DNA of 64,000 nucleotides. Source: Sphingomonas jaspsi DSM 18422. Lineage in GTDB: Bacteria; Pseudomonadota; Alphaproteobacteria; Sphingomonadales; Sphingomonadaceae. The translations under genes were made by a program, and so were the position numbers. Location: the NCBI RefSeq assembly GCF_000585415.1, contig NZ_KK073876.1, positions 1,113,810-1,177,809 of the forward strand. The letters are read 5' to 3'. The notes beneath the pieces were generated by a model, which was not told the DNA's origin, did no database searches, and saw only the letters and a program-made list of their open reading frames with translations. Positions 44,002 through 54,921 of the stretch are shown piece after piece; position 1 is the stretch's first letter, and every line of letters starts with the position of its first letter.

Positions 44002-44475
44002 TCAGGCAAAATGGTTAAGAAAGCGTTGGGCGAGTAACCATAGTCCGCCGAACGCGATTGCGACGCCGTACGGAACCTCCGGACGGCCTTCCTTTTTGCG
44101 GATTTTCGTCTCCGCCAGCACGATGATGGTCAGCGCCCCGCCGGCCAGCGACATCATCACCAGCATCTGCAGCGTTTCGTAGGGCGTAAACCATAGCGCC
44201 AGCGCGCCGGCGAGCTTGACGTCCCCGCCGCCCATCGCGCCGACGTGGAACATCAGCGCGAACAGGACGAACACGCCGATCGCCACCCCGACGCGGATCG
44301 CGGCATCGGGCCACAGCCCGACTCCGCTGGCCCACCAGAATAGCGGCGCCATCAGCGCAATGGCGATGTTGATGCCGTCGGCGATGGTGAAGGTCTTGAT
44401 GTCGACCACCGCAATCCAGACCAGCAGGATCCCGAGAACGGCGAGCAATGCGAAGGTGAATGTGGGATTCATCAT
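44002..44475 (-). CDS. cpaA: CpaA/TadV prepilin peptidase
   Basis: A 157-residue A24-family aspartic peptidase that trims Flp-type pilins. It is a membrane protein with about five helices. The two catalytic aspartates are in AVVDIKTF and GAMGGGDVKLAG. Two adjacent ATGs (44475, 44472) are possible starts. It is the first gene of the locus, divergent from the oxidoreductase at 44525 with only 49 nt between. No Flp pilin gene is seen next to it. Confidence 0.92.
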   Translation of the reverse strand: MMNPTFTFALLAVLGILLVWIAVVDIKTFTIADGINIAIALMAPLFWWASGVGLWPDAAIRVGVAIGVFVLFALMFHVGAMGGGDVKLAGALALWFTPYETLQMLVMMSLAGGALTIIVLAETKIRKKEGRPEVPYGVAIAFGGLWLLAQRFLNHFA

Positions 44476-44524
44476 CCAACCCCTCTAGACGCAAGGCCTT
44501 TCCAAACCGTAACCAGCCCGCGAC

Positions 44525-45622
44525 ATGGCCATAACCGACATCCTGATTGTGGGCGGCGGCATCGCCGGGGCGAGCCTTGCGGCGCGGCTGGCGGGCGAGC
44601 GAAAGGTCACGCTGATCGAGGCCGAGGATTTGTGCGGGCGCCATTCGACCGGGCGTTCGGCGGCCTTCTGGCAGGCCAGCCTCGGTGCGGGGACGCCCGA
44701 GCGGACGTTAAGCCTGCTGTCCAAGCCCTTCTTCGACGCAAACTGGCCGTGGGGCGACGTGCCGCTCTTGCGCCGTCGCGGCACGCTGCACCTGATCCAC
44801 GAGGAGGGTCAGCGCCTGCGCGACATCGAAAGCAGCGGCGAATTTGCGCTCGACTATCTTGATCGCGCCGCGCTCGACGCGAAACTGCCCGGCCTGCGCG
44901 ACCAGTGGATCGGCGCCTGGTGGGAACCGAGCTGCGCCGACATCGAAGTCGCCGCCTTCCACGCCGCCTGCCTCGCTGCGGCCCGGCGCAAAGGGGCCGC
45001 GATTCGCACCGACCATCAACTGCGCACCGCGACCAGGCAGGGCGACGGGTGGCGTGTCGAAACCAGCGGCGGCGACATCGAGGCCGGCATCATCGTAGAC
45101 GCAGCCGGCGCCTGGGGCGACGAGGTCGCTGCGCGTTGCGGCGTCGGGGCGATCGGCCTGACCCCCAAGCGGCGCACGGTCGTCCAGCTGCGCATCGGGC
45201 GCGGCGATTGCCGTGACATCCCGATGGTCACCGACCTTCACGAAAGCTTCTACTTCAAGGGCGAGGGTGAGCGCAGCGTGTGGGTCTGCCCGCTGGACGA
45301 GACCCCGGTCGAACCCTGCGATGCGGCCCCAGAGGAACTGGACGTGGCGATTGCCATCGACCGGTTCGAAAAGGCGGTGCGCTGGCCGGTGGAAGCGGTC
45401 GAGCGCAAATGGGCGGGCCTCAGGACCTTCACGGCCGACAAGCGGATGCGATTCGGCTTCGACCCGGACGAGCCCGGCTTCTTCTGGTGCGTCGGGCAGG
45501 GGGGCATGGGCATCCAGACCGCGCCCGCGGCATCGTTGCTGTCGGCACGACTGATCCTTGGCCAGCCGCTGGGCGACGAATTGGCCGGTCTCAGCGCGAA
45601 CGATTTCGCGCCGAAGGCCTAG
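44525..45622 (+). CDS. FAD-dependent oxidoreductase (DAO family)
   Basis: A 365-residue amine/amino-acid oxidase of the DAO class. The dinucleotide-binding [14 protein letters not shown] is at the N-terminus. [13 protein letters not shown] is a DAO-like flavin region, and [18 protein letters not shown] is the C-terminal FAD contact. The substrate may be an amino acid or sarcosine-like amine, but nothing here decides it. It shares a stop overlap (CTAG) with the convergent rnhA. Confidence 0.85.
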   Translation: MAITDILIVGGGIAGASLAARLAGERKVTLIEAEDLCGRHSTGRSAAFWQASLGAGTPERTLSLLSKPFFDANWPWGDVPLLRRRGTLHLIHEEGQRLRDIESSGEFALDYLDRAALDAKLPGLRDQWIGAWWEPSCADIEVAAFHAACLAAARRKGAAIRTDHQLRTATRQGDGWRVETSGGDIEAGIIVDAAGAWGDEVAARCGVGAIGLTPKRRTVVQLRIGRGDCRDIPMVTDLHESFYFKGEGERSVWVCPLDETPVEPCDAAPEELDVAIAIDRFEKAVRWPVEAVERKWAGLRTFTADKRMRFGFDPDEPGFFWCVGQGGMGIQTAPAASLLSARLILGQPLGDELAGLSANDFAPKA

Positions 45623-46062
45623 CGGCGTTTCTCCGCCTCGGCGCAGGCGAGCGCGTCTGCGCGCTCATTTTCCGGATGGCCGTTATGGCCGCGGACCCAG
45701 TGCCAGTCGATTCGGTGCGGCTTCACCGCTTCCACCAGCGCCTGCCACAGCTCGGCATTCTTGACCGGCTTCTTGTCGGCAGTCTTCCAGCCGTTGCGCT
45801 GCCAGCCGTGGACCCACTTGGTGATCCCGTCGCGTACATAATTGCTGTCGGTCGTCAGGCTGACCTGGCACGGCTTCTTCAGCGCGTTCAGCGCCTCGAT
45901 CGCGGCCATCAGTTCCATGCGGTTGTTGGTGGTCGGCGACTCGCCGCCCGACAGTTCGCGTTCCTTGCCGGCGGACCGCAGGATCGCGCCCCAGCCGCCG
46001 GGTCCCGGGTTGCCCTTGCAGGCGCCGTCGGTGAAAATCTCGACCAGCGGAAGATCGGTCAT
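45619..46062 (-). CDS. rnhA: Ribonuclease HI
   Basis: A 147-residue endonuclease cutting RNA in RNA-DNA hybrids. Catalytic residues are seen in [17 protein letters not shown] (Asp), [13 protein letters not shown] (Glu), [12 protein letters not shown] (Asp) and NERADALAC (Asp). [12 protein letters not shown] is the basic handle region. It lies 9 nt after ispH on the same strand and converges with the DAO gene. Confidence 0.95.
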   Translation of the reverse strand: MTDLPLVEIFTDGACKGNPGPGGWGAILRSAGKERELSGGESPTTNNRMELMAAIEALNALKKPCQVSLTTDSNYVRDGITKWVHGWQRNGWKTADKKPVKNAELWQALVEAVKPHRIDWHWVRGHNGHPENERADALACAEAEKRR

Positions 46063-46071
46063 CGCGGCGGA

Positions 46072-47019
46072 TCAGGCCACCAGTTCGCGCGGCAGCTTGA
46101 ACACCATGTCCTCGTTGACGTGCGCCGCTTCCTCTTCGGTCACGTCGAAGCGTTCGGACAGGGCGTCGACGACTTCGCGGACCAGCAGTTCGGGCGCCGA
46201 TGCGCCGGCGGTGAGCCCCAGTGTTTCGGGATAGCCGAGCCAGTCCCAGTCGATGTCCGACGCACGCTGGATCAGCCGCGCGGGGATGGCCATGCGCTCG
46301 GCCACTTCGGCGAGGCGCAGCGAGTTGCTGCTATTCGGGGCGCCGATGACGAGCATCTTGTCGGCGCGGTCGGCGATCGTCTTGACCGCGCCCTGGCGGT
46401 TGGACGTGGCGTAGCAAATATCTTCCGCCTTGGGCCCGCGAATGTCGGGGAAGCGGTTGACGAGAGCGGCGACGATCTGCCGCGTGTCGTCGACCGAAAG
46501 GGTGGTCTGCGTAAGATAGGCCAGCCGCTCCTTGCCGGTCGGGTCGAAGGCCGCGACGTCGTCCAGCGTTTCGATGAGGCTGATCGATCCTTCTTCGACC
46601 TGCCCCATGGTGCCGATCACCTCGGGGTGACCGGCATGACCGATGAACAGGATGTGGCGGCTGTCCTCGATCAGGCGCTGGGCCTGGCGGTGGACCTTGC
46701 TGACTAGCGGGCAGGTGGCGTCGAGATAGTCGAGCCCGCGCGCCTCGGCCGCCGCGGGAACCACCTTGGGCACGCCATGGGCGCTGAACACTACGGGTCG
46801 GCCGTCGGGCACTTCGTCGAGTTCGTCGACGAACACCGCCCCCATCCCGCGCAGCCGGTCGACCACGAACTTGTTGTGGACGATTTCGTGGCGGACATAG
46901 ACCGGCGGGCCGTAGCGCTCGATCGACAGTTCGACGATCTTGATGGCGCGGTCGACGCCTGCGCAAAAGCCGCGGGGACTGGCGATCAGGATGTGGAGCG
47001 GGGGTTTAGGGGAAACCAT
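46072..47019 (-). CDS. ispH: 4-hydroxy-3-methylbut-2-enyl diphosphate reductase
   Basis: A 315-residue [4Fe-4S] enzyme, last step of the MEP isoprenoid pathway. The three cluster cysteines are in [22 protein letters not shown] and [17 protein letters not shown] and the catalytic Glu in [18 protein letters not shown] region are as in the family. The start at 47019 (MVSPKPPL) fits the 316-residue E. coli length; longer upstream readings are not family-like. Confidence 0.95.
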   Translation of the reverse strand: MVSPKPPLHILIASPRGFCAGVDRAIKIVELSIERYGPPVYVRHEIVHNKFVVDRLRGMGAVFVDELDEVPDGRPVVFSAHGVPKVVPAAAEARGLDYLDATCPLVSKVHRQAQRLIEDSRHILFIGHAGHPEVIGTMGQVEEGSISLIETLDDVAAFDPTGKERLAYLTQTTLSVDDTRQIVAALVNRFPDIRGPKAEDICYATSNRQGAVKTIADRADKMLVIGAPNSSNSLRLAEVAERMAIPARLIQRASDIDWDWLGYPETLGLTAGASAPELLVREVVDALSERFDVTEEEAAHVNEDMVFKLPRELVA

Positions 47020-47110
47020 GGGCGCGATGTAGGCTATTGCTTGCAGCACGCCAAGGCGCTTCCTATGACAGCGTGCAATCGACCCTGACTTTATCAAGGA
47101 TATCGCCATC

Positions 47111-47743
47111 GTGAAGCTGCGTCTTACCGCCCTTGCCCTGGTCCTCCTCGCCACGGCCTGCTCGAGGGAAGGGCAGATCCAGGACGGCGGCATCTACATC
47201 ACCCGTTCGGTGTGCCCGCAGGTCGGCATTCCCGCCGCGACCGGCGACATCACCCTGTTCAACCCGTCGAATCGCACCGATGCCGCGGCGCTGGACGTCA
47301 GCGCGACGATCACCAACCTTCGCCCCAGCTGCGACGACACCGGCGCCAACGTGATTTCGACGGTGACGTTCGACGTCGTCGCGACGCGCCGGTCGGCCGA
47401 CGGCGACCGCACCGTCGTGCTGCCCTATTTCGACGTCGCCATGCAGGGCGGCTCGAACGTCATTGCCAAGCGGGTCGGCCGGGTCGCGCTGCAGTTCCCG
47501 GCAGGCCAGCTTCGCGCCCAGACGCAGGGCCAGGCCACGATCCAGGTCAACCGTGCCTCGGTCACCTTGCCCGAAGATGTGCGCAAGGAACTGACGCGCG
47601 AGCGCAAGTCGGGCGACGCCGACGCGTCGATCGATCCGCTGTCGAAGCCGGAAATTCGCGACGCGGTCGCCAAGGCCACGTTCGAACATCTGATCGGCTT
47701 CCAGCTGACGCAGGAGCAGCTTCGCTACAACGCGACGCGTTAA
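47111..47743 (+). CDS. Predicted lipoprotein of unknown function
   Basis: A 210-residue protein starting at a GTG (47111). The lipobox is [10 protein letters not shown], so Cys17 is likely lipidated. The middle is beta-rich ([32 protein letters not shown]) and the C-terminus is helical. Similar proteins are conserved in sphingomonads, with no known role. It is divergent from ispH and followed by the glycine riboswitch. Confidence 0.7.
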   Translation: MKLRLTALALVLLATACSREGQIQDGGIYITRSVCPQVGIPAATGDITLFNPSNRTDAAALDVSATITNLRPSCDDTGANVISTVTFDVVATRRSADGDRTVVLPYFDVAMQGGSNVIAKRVGRVALQFPAGQLRAQTQGQATIQVNRASVTLPEDVRKELTRERKSGDADASIDPLSKPEIRDAVAKATFEHLIGFQLTQEQLRYNATR

Positions 47744-47842
47744 TCCTTCACATCGGCCCTGCGGCGCGTTGACTCGGCGCGTCGGCACGGCCACAGCGAT
47801 GCCGTCGCCCGGTGCCGGATTCTTCCGGCGACGGAAGGCAGA

Positions 47843-48040
47843 CGCGGGAGAGACCTGCCCATGCCGGGGCAGGCGCCGAAGGAGCAACCGCCCCCGGAAT
47901 CTCTCAGGCAGAAGGACCGCGTCCGCCCGACACTCTGGAAAGCGTTTCGCGCCGTCGTGCGCGGGACCACCGAAGGGGTAAGTCACGGACCCGCGCCGCG
48001 ACGAAAGCTCTCAGGTTGCCGAGACAGATGGGGGCCCGTT
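47843..48040 (+). promoter_or_regulatory. Tandem glycine riboswitch (gcvT element)
   Basis: Two gcvT-type aptamers follow each other in the gap 47744-48095. The first runs about 47843-47942 (GCGGGAGAG start, GCCGAAGGAGCAA, then CTCTCAGGCAGAAGGACCGC) and the second about 47958-48036 (GCGGGACCACCGAAGGGG, then CTCTCAGGTTGCCGAGACAG). The core GCCGAAGG/CTCTCAGG signatures are shared. Binding of glycine should switch on the downstream glycine cleavage operon. The sequence before it (47744-47842) holds only leader and presumably the promoter. Confidence 0.9.
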
Positions 48041-48095
48041 TCAGCGGCGCAGGGCGGAGCCTTGTGCCATCGGGCTTTAATCAAGGGCGGCACAG

Positions 48096-49217
48096 ATGAG
48101 CGATTCCACCGAAACTTTGGCCCAGCTGCCGCTCGATGCCTGGCATCGCGCGAAGGGCGGCCGCATGGTCCCGTTCGCGGGTTATGAAATGCCGGTCCAG
48201 TACGAAGGCATCATGGCCGAGCATCTGTGGACCCGCGAGTATGCCGGCCTGTTCGACGTCAGCCATATGGGCCAGTTGCTGTTCCATGGCCCGGACCTCG
48301 ACACCGAGCTGGAAACGCTGCTGCCGGGCGACCTCAAGGCGCTGAAGGACGGCCGCCTGCGCTATTCGATGCTGCTGACCGAAGACGGGGGCATCATCGA
48401 CGATTTGATGGCGACCCGTCGCGGCGAGCATTTCTACCTGGTCGTCAATGGCGCGACCAAGCATGGCGACATCGACCAGTTCCGGAGCCGTCTGCCTTCG
48501 ACCATCGTCATGGATCATATGAAGGAGCAGGCGCTGCTGGCGCTGCAGGGTCCCAAGGCGGTCGATGCGCTCGACGCGCTCGTGCCCGGCGTTTCCGAAC
48601 TGAGTTTCATGCAGGCGGGCCTGTTCCATTGGGACGGCAAGCCGCTGTGGATCAGCCGCTCTGGCTACACCGGCGAGGACGGATTCGAAATTTCGGTGTC
48701 GAGCCGCGACGTCGAAGCGTTGGCCGACGCGCTCTCCGCCGACGAGCGGGTCAAGCCGATCGGCCTCGGCGCGCGCGATTCGCTCCGCCTCGAAGCGGGC
48801 CTGCCGCTCTACGGCCACGACCTCGATACCGAGACGACACCGGTAGCCGCCGACCTGACCTTCGCGATCGGCAAGCGCCGCCGCAACGACGGCGGGTTCG
48901 CCGGTGCCGACCGCATTCTTGCCGAACTGGCGAGCGGCGCGATCAGCAGGCGCGTCGGCCTCAATGTCGAAGGCCGCCAGCCGGTCCGCGAGGGCGCAAT
49001 GGTGCTCGACGCCGAAGGCAATGAGGTCGGCAAGGTGACCTCGGGCGGCTTCTCGCCGTCGCTGCAGCGGCCGATCGCGATGGCCTATGTGCCGGTCGCG
49101 CTGGCCGAAGCGGGCACCGCCATCACCCTTTCGCAGCGCGGCAAGCTGTTCCAGGCGACCGTCGCACCGATGCCTTTCGTCCCCCACCGCTATCACCGCA
49201 AACCGCAGGGAGCCTGA
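48096..49217 (+). CDS. gcvT: Glycine cleavage system T protein (aminomethyltransferase)
   Basis: A 373-residue THF-dependent subunit that takes the aminomethyl group from the H-protein lipoamide and gives methylene-THF and ammonia. Signatures are GRMVPFAGYEMPVQYEG, FDVSHMGQLLFHG, ARRS-type RSGYTGEDGFEIS and EAGLPLYGHDLD. It is the first gene after the riboswitch and is followed 3 nt later by gcvH. Confidence 0.95.
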   Translation: MSDSTETLAQLPLDAWHRAKGGRMVPFAGYEMPVQYEGIMAEHLWTREYAGLFDVSHMGQLLFHGPDLDTELETLLPGDLKALKDGRLRYSMLLTEDGGIIDDLMATRRGEHFYLVVNGATKHGDIDQFRSRLPSTIVMDHMKEQALLALQGPKAVDALDALVPGVSELSFMQAGLFHWDGKPLWISRSGYTGEDGFEISVSSRDVEALADALSADERVKPIGLGARDSLRLEAGLPLYGHDLDTETTPVAADLTFAIGKRRRNDGGFAGADRILAELASGAISRRVGLNVEGRQPVREGAMVLDAEGNEVGKVTSGGFSPSLQRPIAMAYVPVALAEAGTAITLSQRGKLFQATVAPMPFVPHRYHRKPQGA

Positions 49218-49220
49218 TCG

Positions 49221-49592
49221 ATGAGCCTCTATTTCACCAAGGACCATGAATGGATCCGCGTCGAGGGCGACGTGGCGACCGTCGGCATTTCCGACCATGC
49301 GCAGGCTGCGCTGGGCGATATCGTCTTTGCCGAAGTCCCCGAAGCGGGCCGCACCCTGTCCAAGGGCGATGACGCCGCGGTGGTCGAAAGCGTCAAGGCC
49401 GCCAGCGACGTCTATGCCCCGGTGTCGGGCGAAGTCGTCGAAGGCAATGCCGCCATCGCCGACGAACCTTCGCTGATCAACAGCGACCCGCAGGGCGCGG
49501 GCTGGTTCTTCAAGATGAAGCTCAGCGATGAAAGCGAGCTCGGCGGCCTGATGGACGAAGCCGCCTACCAGGATTGGTGCAAGACGCTGTGA
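49221..49592 (+). CDS. gcvH: Glycine cleavage system H protein
   Basis: A 123-residue lipoyl carrier that shuttles the aminomethyl group between P and T proteins. The lipoylated lysine is Lys59 in [17 protein letters not shown]. The N-terminal [13 protein letters not shown] is typical. The stop overlaps the GTG of the methyltransferase. LipB (12.9 kb) may provide the octanoyl group. Confidence 0.95.
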   Translation: MSLYFTKDHEWIRVEGDVATVGISDHAQAALGDIVFAEVPEAGRTLSKGDDAAVVESVKAASDVYAPVSGEVVEGNAAIADEPSLINSDPQGAGWFFKMKLSDESELGGLMDEAAYQDWCKTL

Positions 49593-50338
49593 AGCCCGAC
49601 GCGCCGACCTCAACCAGCCAGTGGGACGCTGCCGACTATGCCAAGGTCGGCGGTTTCGTGCCCGCGCTGGGTCAGGCGGCGCTCGACCTGCTCGATCCGC
49701 ATCCGGGCGAGGAAATCCTCGACGTCGGCTGCGGCGACGGCACGCTGACGCTCAAGATTCGCGAAGCGGGTGCCAGCGTCGTCGGCATCGACAATAGCGA
49801 AAGCATGATCGCCGCCGCCCGCGCCAAGGGCCTCGACGCGCGGCTGATGGACGCGTCGGAAATGCGATTTTCCGAGGCGTTCGACGCGGCCTTTTCCAAT
49901 GCCACGCTGCACTGGATCCTTGCCAAGGATCGCGCCGCCCGCGCCATTTGGTTCGCGATTCGCCCCAGCGGGCGCTTTGCCGGGGAAATGGGCGGGGAGG
50001 GTAATCTTGCCCGCCTGCGCGAGGCGCTGGACGATGTGCTCGTCCTGCGCGGCTACGGACCACCGACCTATGCCGCCAACTGGTATCCCAGCGTCGACGA
50101 TTTCGTCGAAACCTATGAGGCCGCGGGCTTCCGCGACATCGACGCCCGCCTGATCGAACGGCCGACCCCGCTGGCACACGGTGTCGCCCCCTGGGTGCTG
50201 ACCTTCCGCGCCGGCTGGATGGACCGTGCCGGGGTGCCGCTGTCCGAACGTCAATCCATTGCCGACGAGGTCGCCGACCGCGTCGGAACTACCACCGCAG
50301 ACTATGTCCGCCTCCGCTTCTGGATGAGGAAACCTTAA
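49589..50338 (+). CDS. Class I SAM-dependent methyltransferase inside the gcv operon
   Basis: A 249-residue trans-aconitate-methyltransferase-like enzyme. The SAM motif is [16 protein letters not shown]. Motif II is [16 protein letters not shown] and the family-like [18 protein letters not shown] follows. The substrate is unknown. It starts at a GTG inside the gcvH stop and ends directly at the gcvPA ATG, so it is a true operon member under the riboswitch. This placement between gcvH and gcvPA is not part of the usual cluster and may be a clue to a role in one-carbon metabolism (inference). Confidence 0.85.
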   Translation: MKPDAPTSTSQWDAADYAKVGGFVPALGQAALDLLDPHPGEEILDVGCGDGTLTLKIREAGASVVGIDNSESMIAAARAKGLDARLMDASEMRFSEAFDAAFSNATLHWILAKDRAARAIWFAIRPSGRFAGEMGGEGNLARLREALDDVLVLRGYGPPTYAANWYPSVDDFVETYEAAGFRDIDARLIERPTPLAHGVAPWVLTFRAGWMDRAGVPLSERQSIADEVADRVGTTTADYVRLRFWMRKP

Positions 50339-51697
50339 ATGCGTTATTTGCCGCTGAGCGACGCCGATCGCTCGGACATGCTGAAGACCATCGGCGCGGG
50401 CAGCGTCGACGAGCTGTTCCGTGACGTTCCCGAAGAAGCCCGGCTGACCGGCCCGATCCGCGGCCTGCCGATGCATGCGCCGGAAATGGCGGTCGAACGC
50501 CACCTCGGTGCGCTGGCCAAGAAGAACATGGTCGCGGGCGAGGTGCCCTTCTTCCTCGGTTGCGGCGCCTACAAGCACCATGTGCCGGCCAGCGTCGACC
50601 ACCTCATCCAGCGCGGCGAATTCCTGACCGCCTACACGCCCTACCAGCCGGAAATCGCGCAGGGCACGCTGCAGATGCTGTTCGAATTCCAGACGCAGGT
50701 CGCACGGCTGCTCGGCTGCGAGGTCGCCAATGCGTCGATGTACGACGGCTCGACCGCCTGCTGGGAAGCGATTGGTATGGCCGGGCGCGTGACGCGGCGG
50801 AAGAAGGCGATCCTGTCGGGCGGCCTTCACCCGCATTATGTCAGCGTGTGCAAGACGATGGCCAAGTTCACCGGCGACACGCTGGTGACGGCCGAACCGC
50901 GCCTTGAAGCCGCCACCGATGTTGACGAACTGATCGCGCAGATCGACGGCGATACCAGCTGCGTCGTCGTCCAGTACCCCGATATCCTCGGCCGCATCAC
51001 CGACCTAGCCCCCATCGCCGAAGCGGCGCAGGCCAAGGGCGCGTTGCTGGTCGCGGTAGTCACCGAGCCGGTGGCGCTCGGCCTCATCAAGGCGCCGGGC
51101 GAAATGGGCGCGGACATCGTCGTCGGCGAAGGCCAGTCGATCGGCGTCGGCCTGCAGTTCGGCGGGCCCTACGTCGGCCTGTTCGCGACCCGCGAAAAAT
51201 ATGTCCGCCAGATGCCGGGGCGTTTGGCGGGCGAGACGGTCGATGCCGAGGGCAAGCGCGGCTTCGTGCTGACCCTGTCGACCCGCGAACAACATATCCG
51301 CCGCGAGAAAGCGACGTCGAACATCTGCACCAATTCCGGCCTCTGCGCGCTGGCCTGGTCGATCCACATGACACTGCTCGGCGAAAAGGGGCTGACCGAG
51401 CTTGCCAAGGTGAACCATGCCAAGGCGGTGAAGGTGGCAGAGCGGCTGTCGGCTGTCCCTGGCGTCCGCCTCGTCAACGATGCCTTCTTCAACGAATTCA
51501 CGCTCGAACTGCCGGTCGAAGCGCGGCCCGCGGTCCATGCGATGGTCGAAGCGGGCGTGCTGGGCGGGGTGTCGCTTGGGCGGCTCTATCCCAGCGTCGA
51601 CGCGCTCAAGAACGGACTGGTCGTGGCGGTCACCGAAGTGGTCAGCGATGCGGATATCGACGCGCTGGAAGCGGCGCTGAAGGAGGCGGTGAAGTGA
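50339..51697 (+). CDS. gcvPA: Glycine dehydrogenase (decarboxylating) subunit 1
   Basis: A 452-residue N-terminal half of the P protein, in organisms with a split GcvP. The PLP lysine is carried by the partner; this half shows [31 protein letters not shown], and the [21 protein letters not shown] end. It works as an alpha2beta2 enzyme with GcvPB to decarboxylate glycine. The ATG follows the methyltransferase stop with no gap. Confidence 0.95.
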   Translation: MRYLPLSDADRSDMLKTIGAGSVDELFRDVPEEARLTGPIRGLPMHAPEMAVERHLGALAKKNMVAGEVPFFLGCGAYKHHVPASVDHLIQRGEFLTAYTPYQPEIAQGTLQMLFEFQTQVARLLGCEVANASMYDGSTACWEAIGMAGRVTRRKKAILSGGLHPHYVSVCKTMAKFTGDTLVTAEPRLEAATDVDELIAQIDGDTSCVVVQYPDILGRITDLAPIAEAAQAKGALLVAVVTEPVALGLIKAPGEMGADIVVGEGQSIGVGLQFGGPYVGLFATREKYVRQMPGRLAGETVDAEGKRGFVLTLSTREQHIRREKATSNICTNSGLCALAWSIHMTLLGEKGLTELAKVNHAKAVKVAERLSAVPGVRLVNDAFFNEFTLELPVEARPAVHAMVEAGVLGGVSLGRLYPSVDALKNGLVVAVTEVVSDADIDALEAALKEAVK

Positions 51698-53289
51698 GCT
51701 CGGTCAATCCTTCAGGCTGGCGCCCGGAAGCGCCAATGGCAGGTGAAAGCGCTGCGACCGGCACCACCACCGGCAACCGCGCGCTGATGCTCGAAGAGCC
51801 TTTGCTGTTCGAAATCGGCCGCCGCGACCAGACCGGCGTCGATATCGACACGGTCGAGCTCGGCAACGCGCGCCTTGGCGGCCTCGAACGCGATGGCGTC
51901 GACCTGCCGGGCCTGAGCGAACCCGAAACGGTGCGCCACTACACCCGCCTGTCGCGGCAGAACTACGCCATCGACCTCGGCCTTTTCCCGCTCGGATCGT
52001 GCACGATGAAGCACAACCCGCGCCTCAACGAGAAGATGGCGCGCCTGCCCGGCTTCGCCGACATCCACCCGATGCAGCCGCAGGAAACGCTGCAGGGCGC
52101 TTTGGGCCTGATCGACGAGCTGGCGCACTGGCTGGTGACGCTGACCGGCATGAGCGCGGTGGCGATGAGCCCCAAGGCCGGCGCGCATGGCGAGCTGTGC
52201 GGCTTGCTGTGCATCCGCGCCGCGCTGGAAGCGCGCGGCGATGCCCGTTCGGTCGTGCTGGTGCCGGAAAGCGCGCACGGCACCAACCCGGCGACCGCTG
52301 CCTTCTGCGGCTACAAGGTCGAAAATATTCCGGCCACCAAGGAAGGCCGCGTCGATCTCGAAGCATTGAAAGCCCGCCTCGGTCCCGATGTCGCCGCGGT
52401 GATGATCACGAACCCCAACACTTGCGGTCTGTTCGAACCGGACATGAAGGCGATCAGCGACGCGGTCCATGCCGCAGGCGGCCTGGTCTATTGCGACGGC
52501 GCGAACTTTAACGCGGTGGTCGGCAAGGTCCGCCCTGGCGACCTTGGCGTCGATGCGATGCACATCAACCTGCACAAGACCTTCTCCACCCCGCACGGCG
52601 GCGGCGGTCCGGGTTCGGGTCCGGTCGTGCTGTCGGAGGCGCTCGCGCCCTTCGCGCCGCTGCCGATGGTGATGAAGACCGCCGACGGCCTGCGCCTGGT
52701 CGAAGAGGAAAATGCCGGCGCAGATCATCCGCAGAGCTTCGGCCGCATGGTCGCCTTCCACGGACAGATGGGCATGTTCACGCGCGCGCTGAGCTATATC
52801 CTCAGCCATGGTGCCGACGGCCTCGCGCAGGTCGCGGAGGATGCGGTGCTCAACGCCAACTATATCCTCAGGAGTCTGGAAGACGTGCTCGACGCGCCGT
52901 TCGCGTTCAGCGGGCCGTGCATGCACGAAGCGATCTTCAGCGATAAGGGTTTCGCCGACGGTTTCTCGACCATCGACGTTGCGAAAGCGCTGATCGACGA
53001 AGGATTCCACCCGATGACCATGTATTTCCCGCTGGTCGTCCATGGCGCAATGCTGGTCGAGCCGACCGAGACCGAATCCAAGGCCAACCTCGACCAGTTC
53101 ATCGCCGCGCTGCGCTCGATCGCGGAAAAGGCGAAGGCGGGCGATCCGGCGCTGAAGGCCGCGCCAATCTACGCACCGCGTCGCCGGCTCGACGAAACGC
53201 TGGCCGCGCGCAAACCAATACTTGCCTACAAGACGCCCGCGCCCGATGGTGCTGGCACCGGCCTGGGGGCCAAGTACGGCGGGGGTTAA
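51694..53289 (+). CDS. gcvPB: Glycine dehydrogenase (decarboxylating) subunit 2
   Basis: A 531-residue C-terminal half of the P protein. It has the PLP-lysine region [20 protein letters not shown], the [17 protein letters not shown] stretch and the [18 protein letters not shown] motif. The GTG start overlaps the gcvPA stop (GTGA). Completion of the split P protein shows the operon encodes a whole glycine cleavage system apart from the L protein. Confidence 0.95.
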   Translation: MSSVNPSGWRPEAPMAGESAATGTTTGNRALMLEEPLLFEIGRRDQTGVDIDTVELGNARLGGLERDGVDLPGLSEPETVRHYTRLSRQNYAIDLGLFPLGSCTMKHNPRLNEKMARLPGFADIHPMQPQETLQGALGLIDELAHWLVTLTGMSAVAMSPKAGAHGELCGLLCIRAALEARGDARSVVLVPESAHGTNPATAAFCGYKVENIPATKEGRVDLEALKARLGPDVAAVMITNPNTCGLFEPDMKAISDAVHAAGGLVYCDGANFNAVVGKVRPGDLGVDAMHINLHKTFSTPHGGGGPGSGPVVLSEALAPFAPLPMVMKTADGLRLVEEENAGADHPQSFGRMVAFHGQMGMFTRALSYILSHGADGLAQVAEDAVLNANYILRSLEDVLDAPFAFSGPCMHEAIFSDKGFADGFSTIDVAKALIDEGFHPMTMYFPLVVHGAMLVEPTETESKANLDQFIAALRSIAEKAKAGDPALKAAPIYAPRRRLDETLAARKPILAYKTPAPDGAGTGLGAKYGGG

Positions 53290-53292
53290 TTT

Positions 53293-53808
53293 ATGGACGC
53301 AGCGTTTATCCAGTCAGTCATGCCGATCGTGGTCGTCGCGATCGTGCTGGCGCTCAGGATCCGGTCCATGTCGAAGGAACGGCCGCTGAAATCGGGAACG
53401 CTGTGGGTCCTGCCCCTCATCCTCGTCGCGCTGGGCGCGGTCAGCCTGTTCGCCAATCCGCCGACGGTCATCGGATGGGCGATCTGCATTGCAACCTTTG
53501 CCATCGGCGCGGCCATCGGCTGGCAGCGCGGCAAGATGATCCACATCTGGCGCGATCCTGCCAACGGCCAGCTGATGCAAAAGGCGTCGCCCGCCGCGAT
53601 GCTGCTGCTGGTCGGCGTCATCGCCACGCGCTTCGCCATCCGGTCCTACTATGGGGTCGATCCGGCAGCCGGCGACCATCTGAGCGGGCAGGCGCTGCTG
53701 GTCACCGACGCGCTGCTGACCTTCGCGATCGGGTTGATCGGCTTTACCCGGGTCGAAATGGCCTTGCGTGCCAAGCGGATCGACGCGGGCGAGGAGCAGC
53801 CGGCATGA
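53293..53808 (+). CDS. CcdC-like polytopic membrane protein
   Basis: A 171-residue membrane protein with five hydrophobic segments ([64 protein letters not shown] and [12 protein letters not shown]). The pattern and [14 protein letters not shown] resemble the CcdC-like/DUF1453 proteins. Function unknown. It follows gcvPB by 3 nt and overlaps the next gene (ATGA), so it is likely in the gcv transcript. Confidence 0.65.
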
Positions 53809-54281
53809 ACTGGGATGCGATCTTCGGGTTCACCAATATCGTCGCGCTGATCGCGTGGGCGATGCTGCTGCTGATGCCGCGCGGGCCGAAGACGATGGCG
53901 ATGATCCTGTATCTCGGTGTCGGTTTGCTGTGTTTCACCTACCTCGCGCTGATCGTGTCGATGCACGCCGGCTGGCTCAACGCCAACCGCCTGCCCGGCG
54001 CGCCGCCGCCCAATTTCCTCGACTATAATATCGCGGGCCTCCGCAACCTTTTCATGAGCGACGGCGGGCTGGTGATGGGCTGGACCCATTACCTCGCCTT
54101 CGACCTGTTCGTCGGCCAGTGGGTGGCCAAGGACGCCGACCACAAGGGCTTTTCGCGGATCGTCCAAGTGCCGTTCCTGCTCCTGATCTTCATGGTCGGC
54201 CCGGTCGGTTTCTTCATCTGGCTGCTGGTTCGTGACCGGCGCGCGCGCAAGCTTGCGCCGACCGACGGCAAGCGTGGCTGA
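53805..54281 (+). CDS. ABA4-like (DUF4281) membrane protein
   Basis: A 158-residue membrane protein with four segments. It resembles the abscisic acid-deficient protein Aba4 family (DUF4281), as in [37 protein letters not shown] and [15 protein letters not shown]. The plant relative is linked to neoxanthin synthesis; the bacterial role is unknown. It overlaps both neighbours by 4 and 8 nt. Confidence 0.75.
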
Positions 54282-54921
54282 ACCCAGCCTGCCGCCCTAC
54301 GGCGTCGGCGACCTGCCGGGGGCCGGCAAGCGCGAGGCACCGGCCGCGGCACGCAACATCGGACCCATCGGCGACGTCCTTGCCGACTGGCTGCCGGAAG
54401 CGGGCACGGTGCTGGAAATCGCCAGCGGCACCGGCGAACATGCGTTGGCCTATGCCCGCCGCTTTCCCGGATTGGACTGGCTGCCGACCGACCCGGACAC
54501 CGAAGCCATGGCCTCGATCGCCGCATGGCGCGATGAGGGCCCATCCAACCTCCTGCCCCCGCAGCGCATCGACGCCACCGACGCCGCTTGGCCGGTCGCG
54601 ACGGCCGACGCCATCCTGTGCATCAACATGGTGCACATCAGCCCGTGGGACAGCGCGGTCGGCCTGGTCGCAGGCGCTGCGCGGACCTTGCGCCCGAGCG
54701 GGCGCCTGATCCTATACGGCCCGTGGCTTGAGCGGGGCGTCGAACCGGCGCCGTCGAACATCACGTTCGATGGCTGGTTGAAGGAACGCGATCCGCGCTT
54801 CGGCCTGCGCGAGGTCGAGACGTTCGCCGACCTCGCGTCGCTTCACGGCCTACGCCTTGTCGAGCGCCGGACCATGCCGTCCAACAACCTGATGCTATTG
54901 TTCGAACGGGCGGGCGCCTGA
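54274..54921 (+). CDS. DUF938 methyltransferase-like protein
   Basis: A 215-residue protein matching DUF938, related to class I SAM methyltransferases. EIASGTGEHALAYARRFP is a SAM-site-like loop, and LILYGPWLERGVEPAPSN and the end REVETFADLASLHGLRL are typical of DUF938. It starts at a GTG within the end of the ABA4-like gene and its last 27 nt overlap the convergent PAP2 gene. Its substrate is unknown. Confidence 0.85.
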   Translation: MAEPSLPPYGVGDLPGAGKREAPAAARNIGPIGDVLADWLPEAGTVLEIASGTGEHALAYARRFPGLDWLPTDPDTEAMASIAAWRDEGPSNLLPPQRIDATDAAWPVATADAILCINMVHISPWDSAVGLVAGAARTLRPSGRLILYGPWLERGVEPAPSNITFDGWLKERDPRFGLREVETFADLASLHGLRLVERRTMPSNNLMLLFERAGA

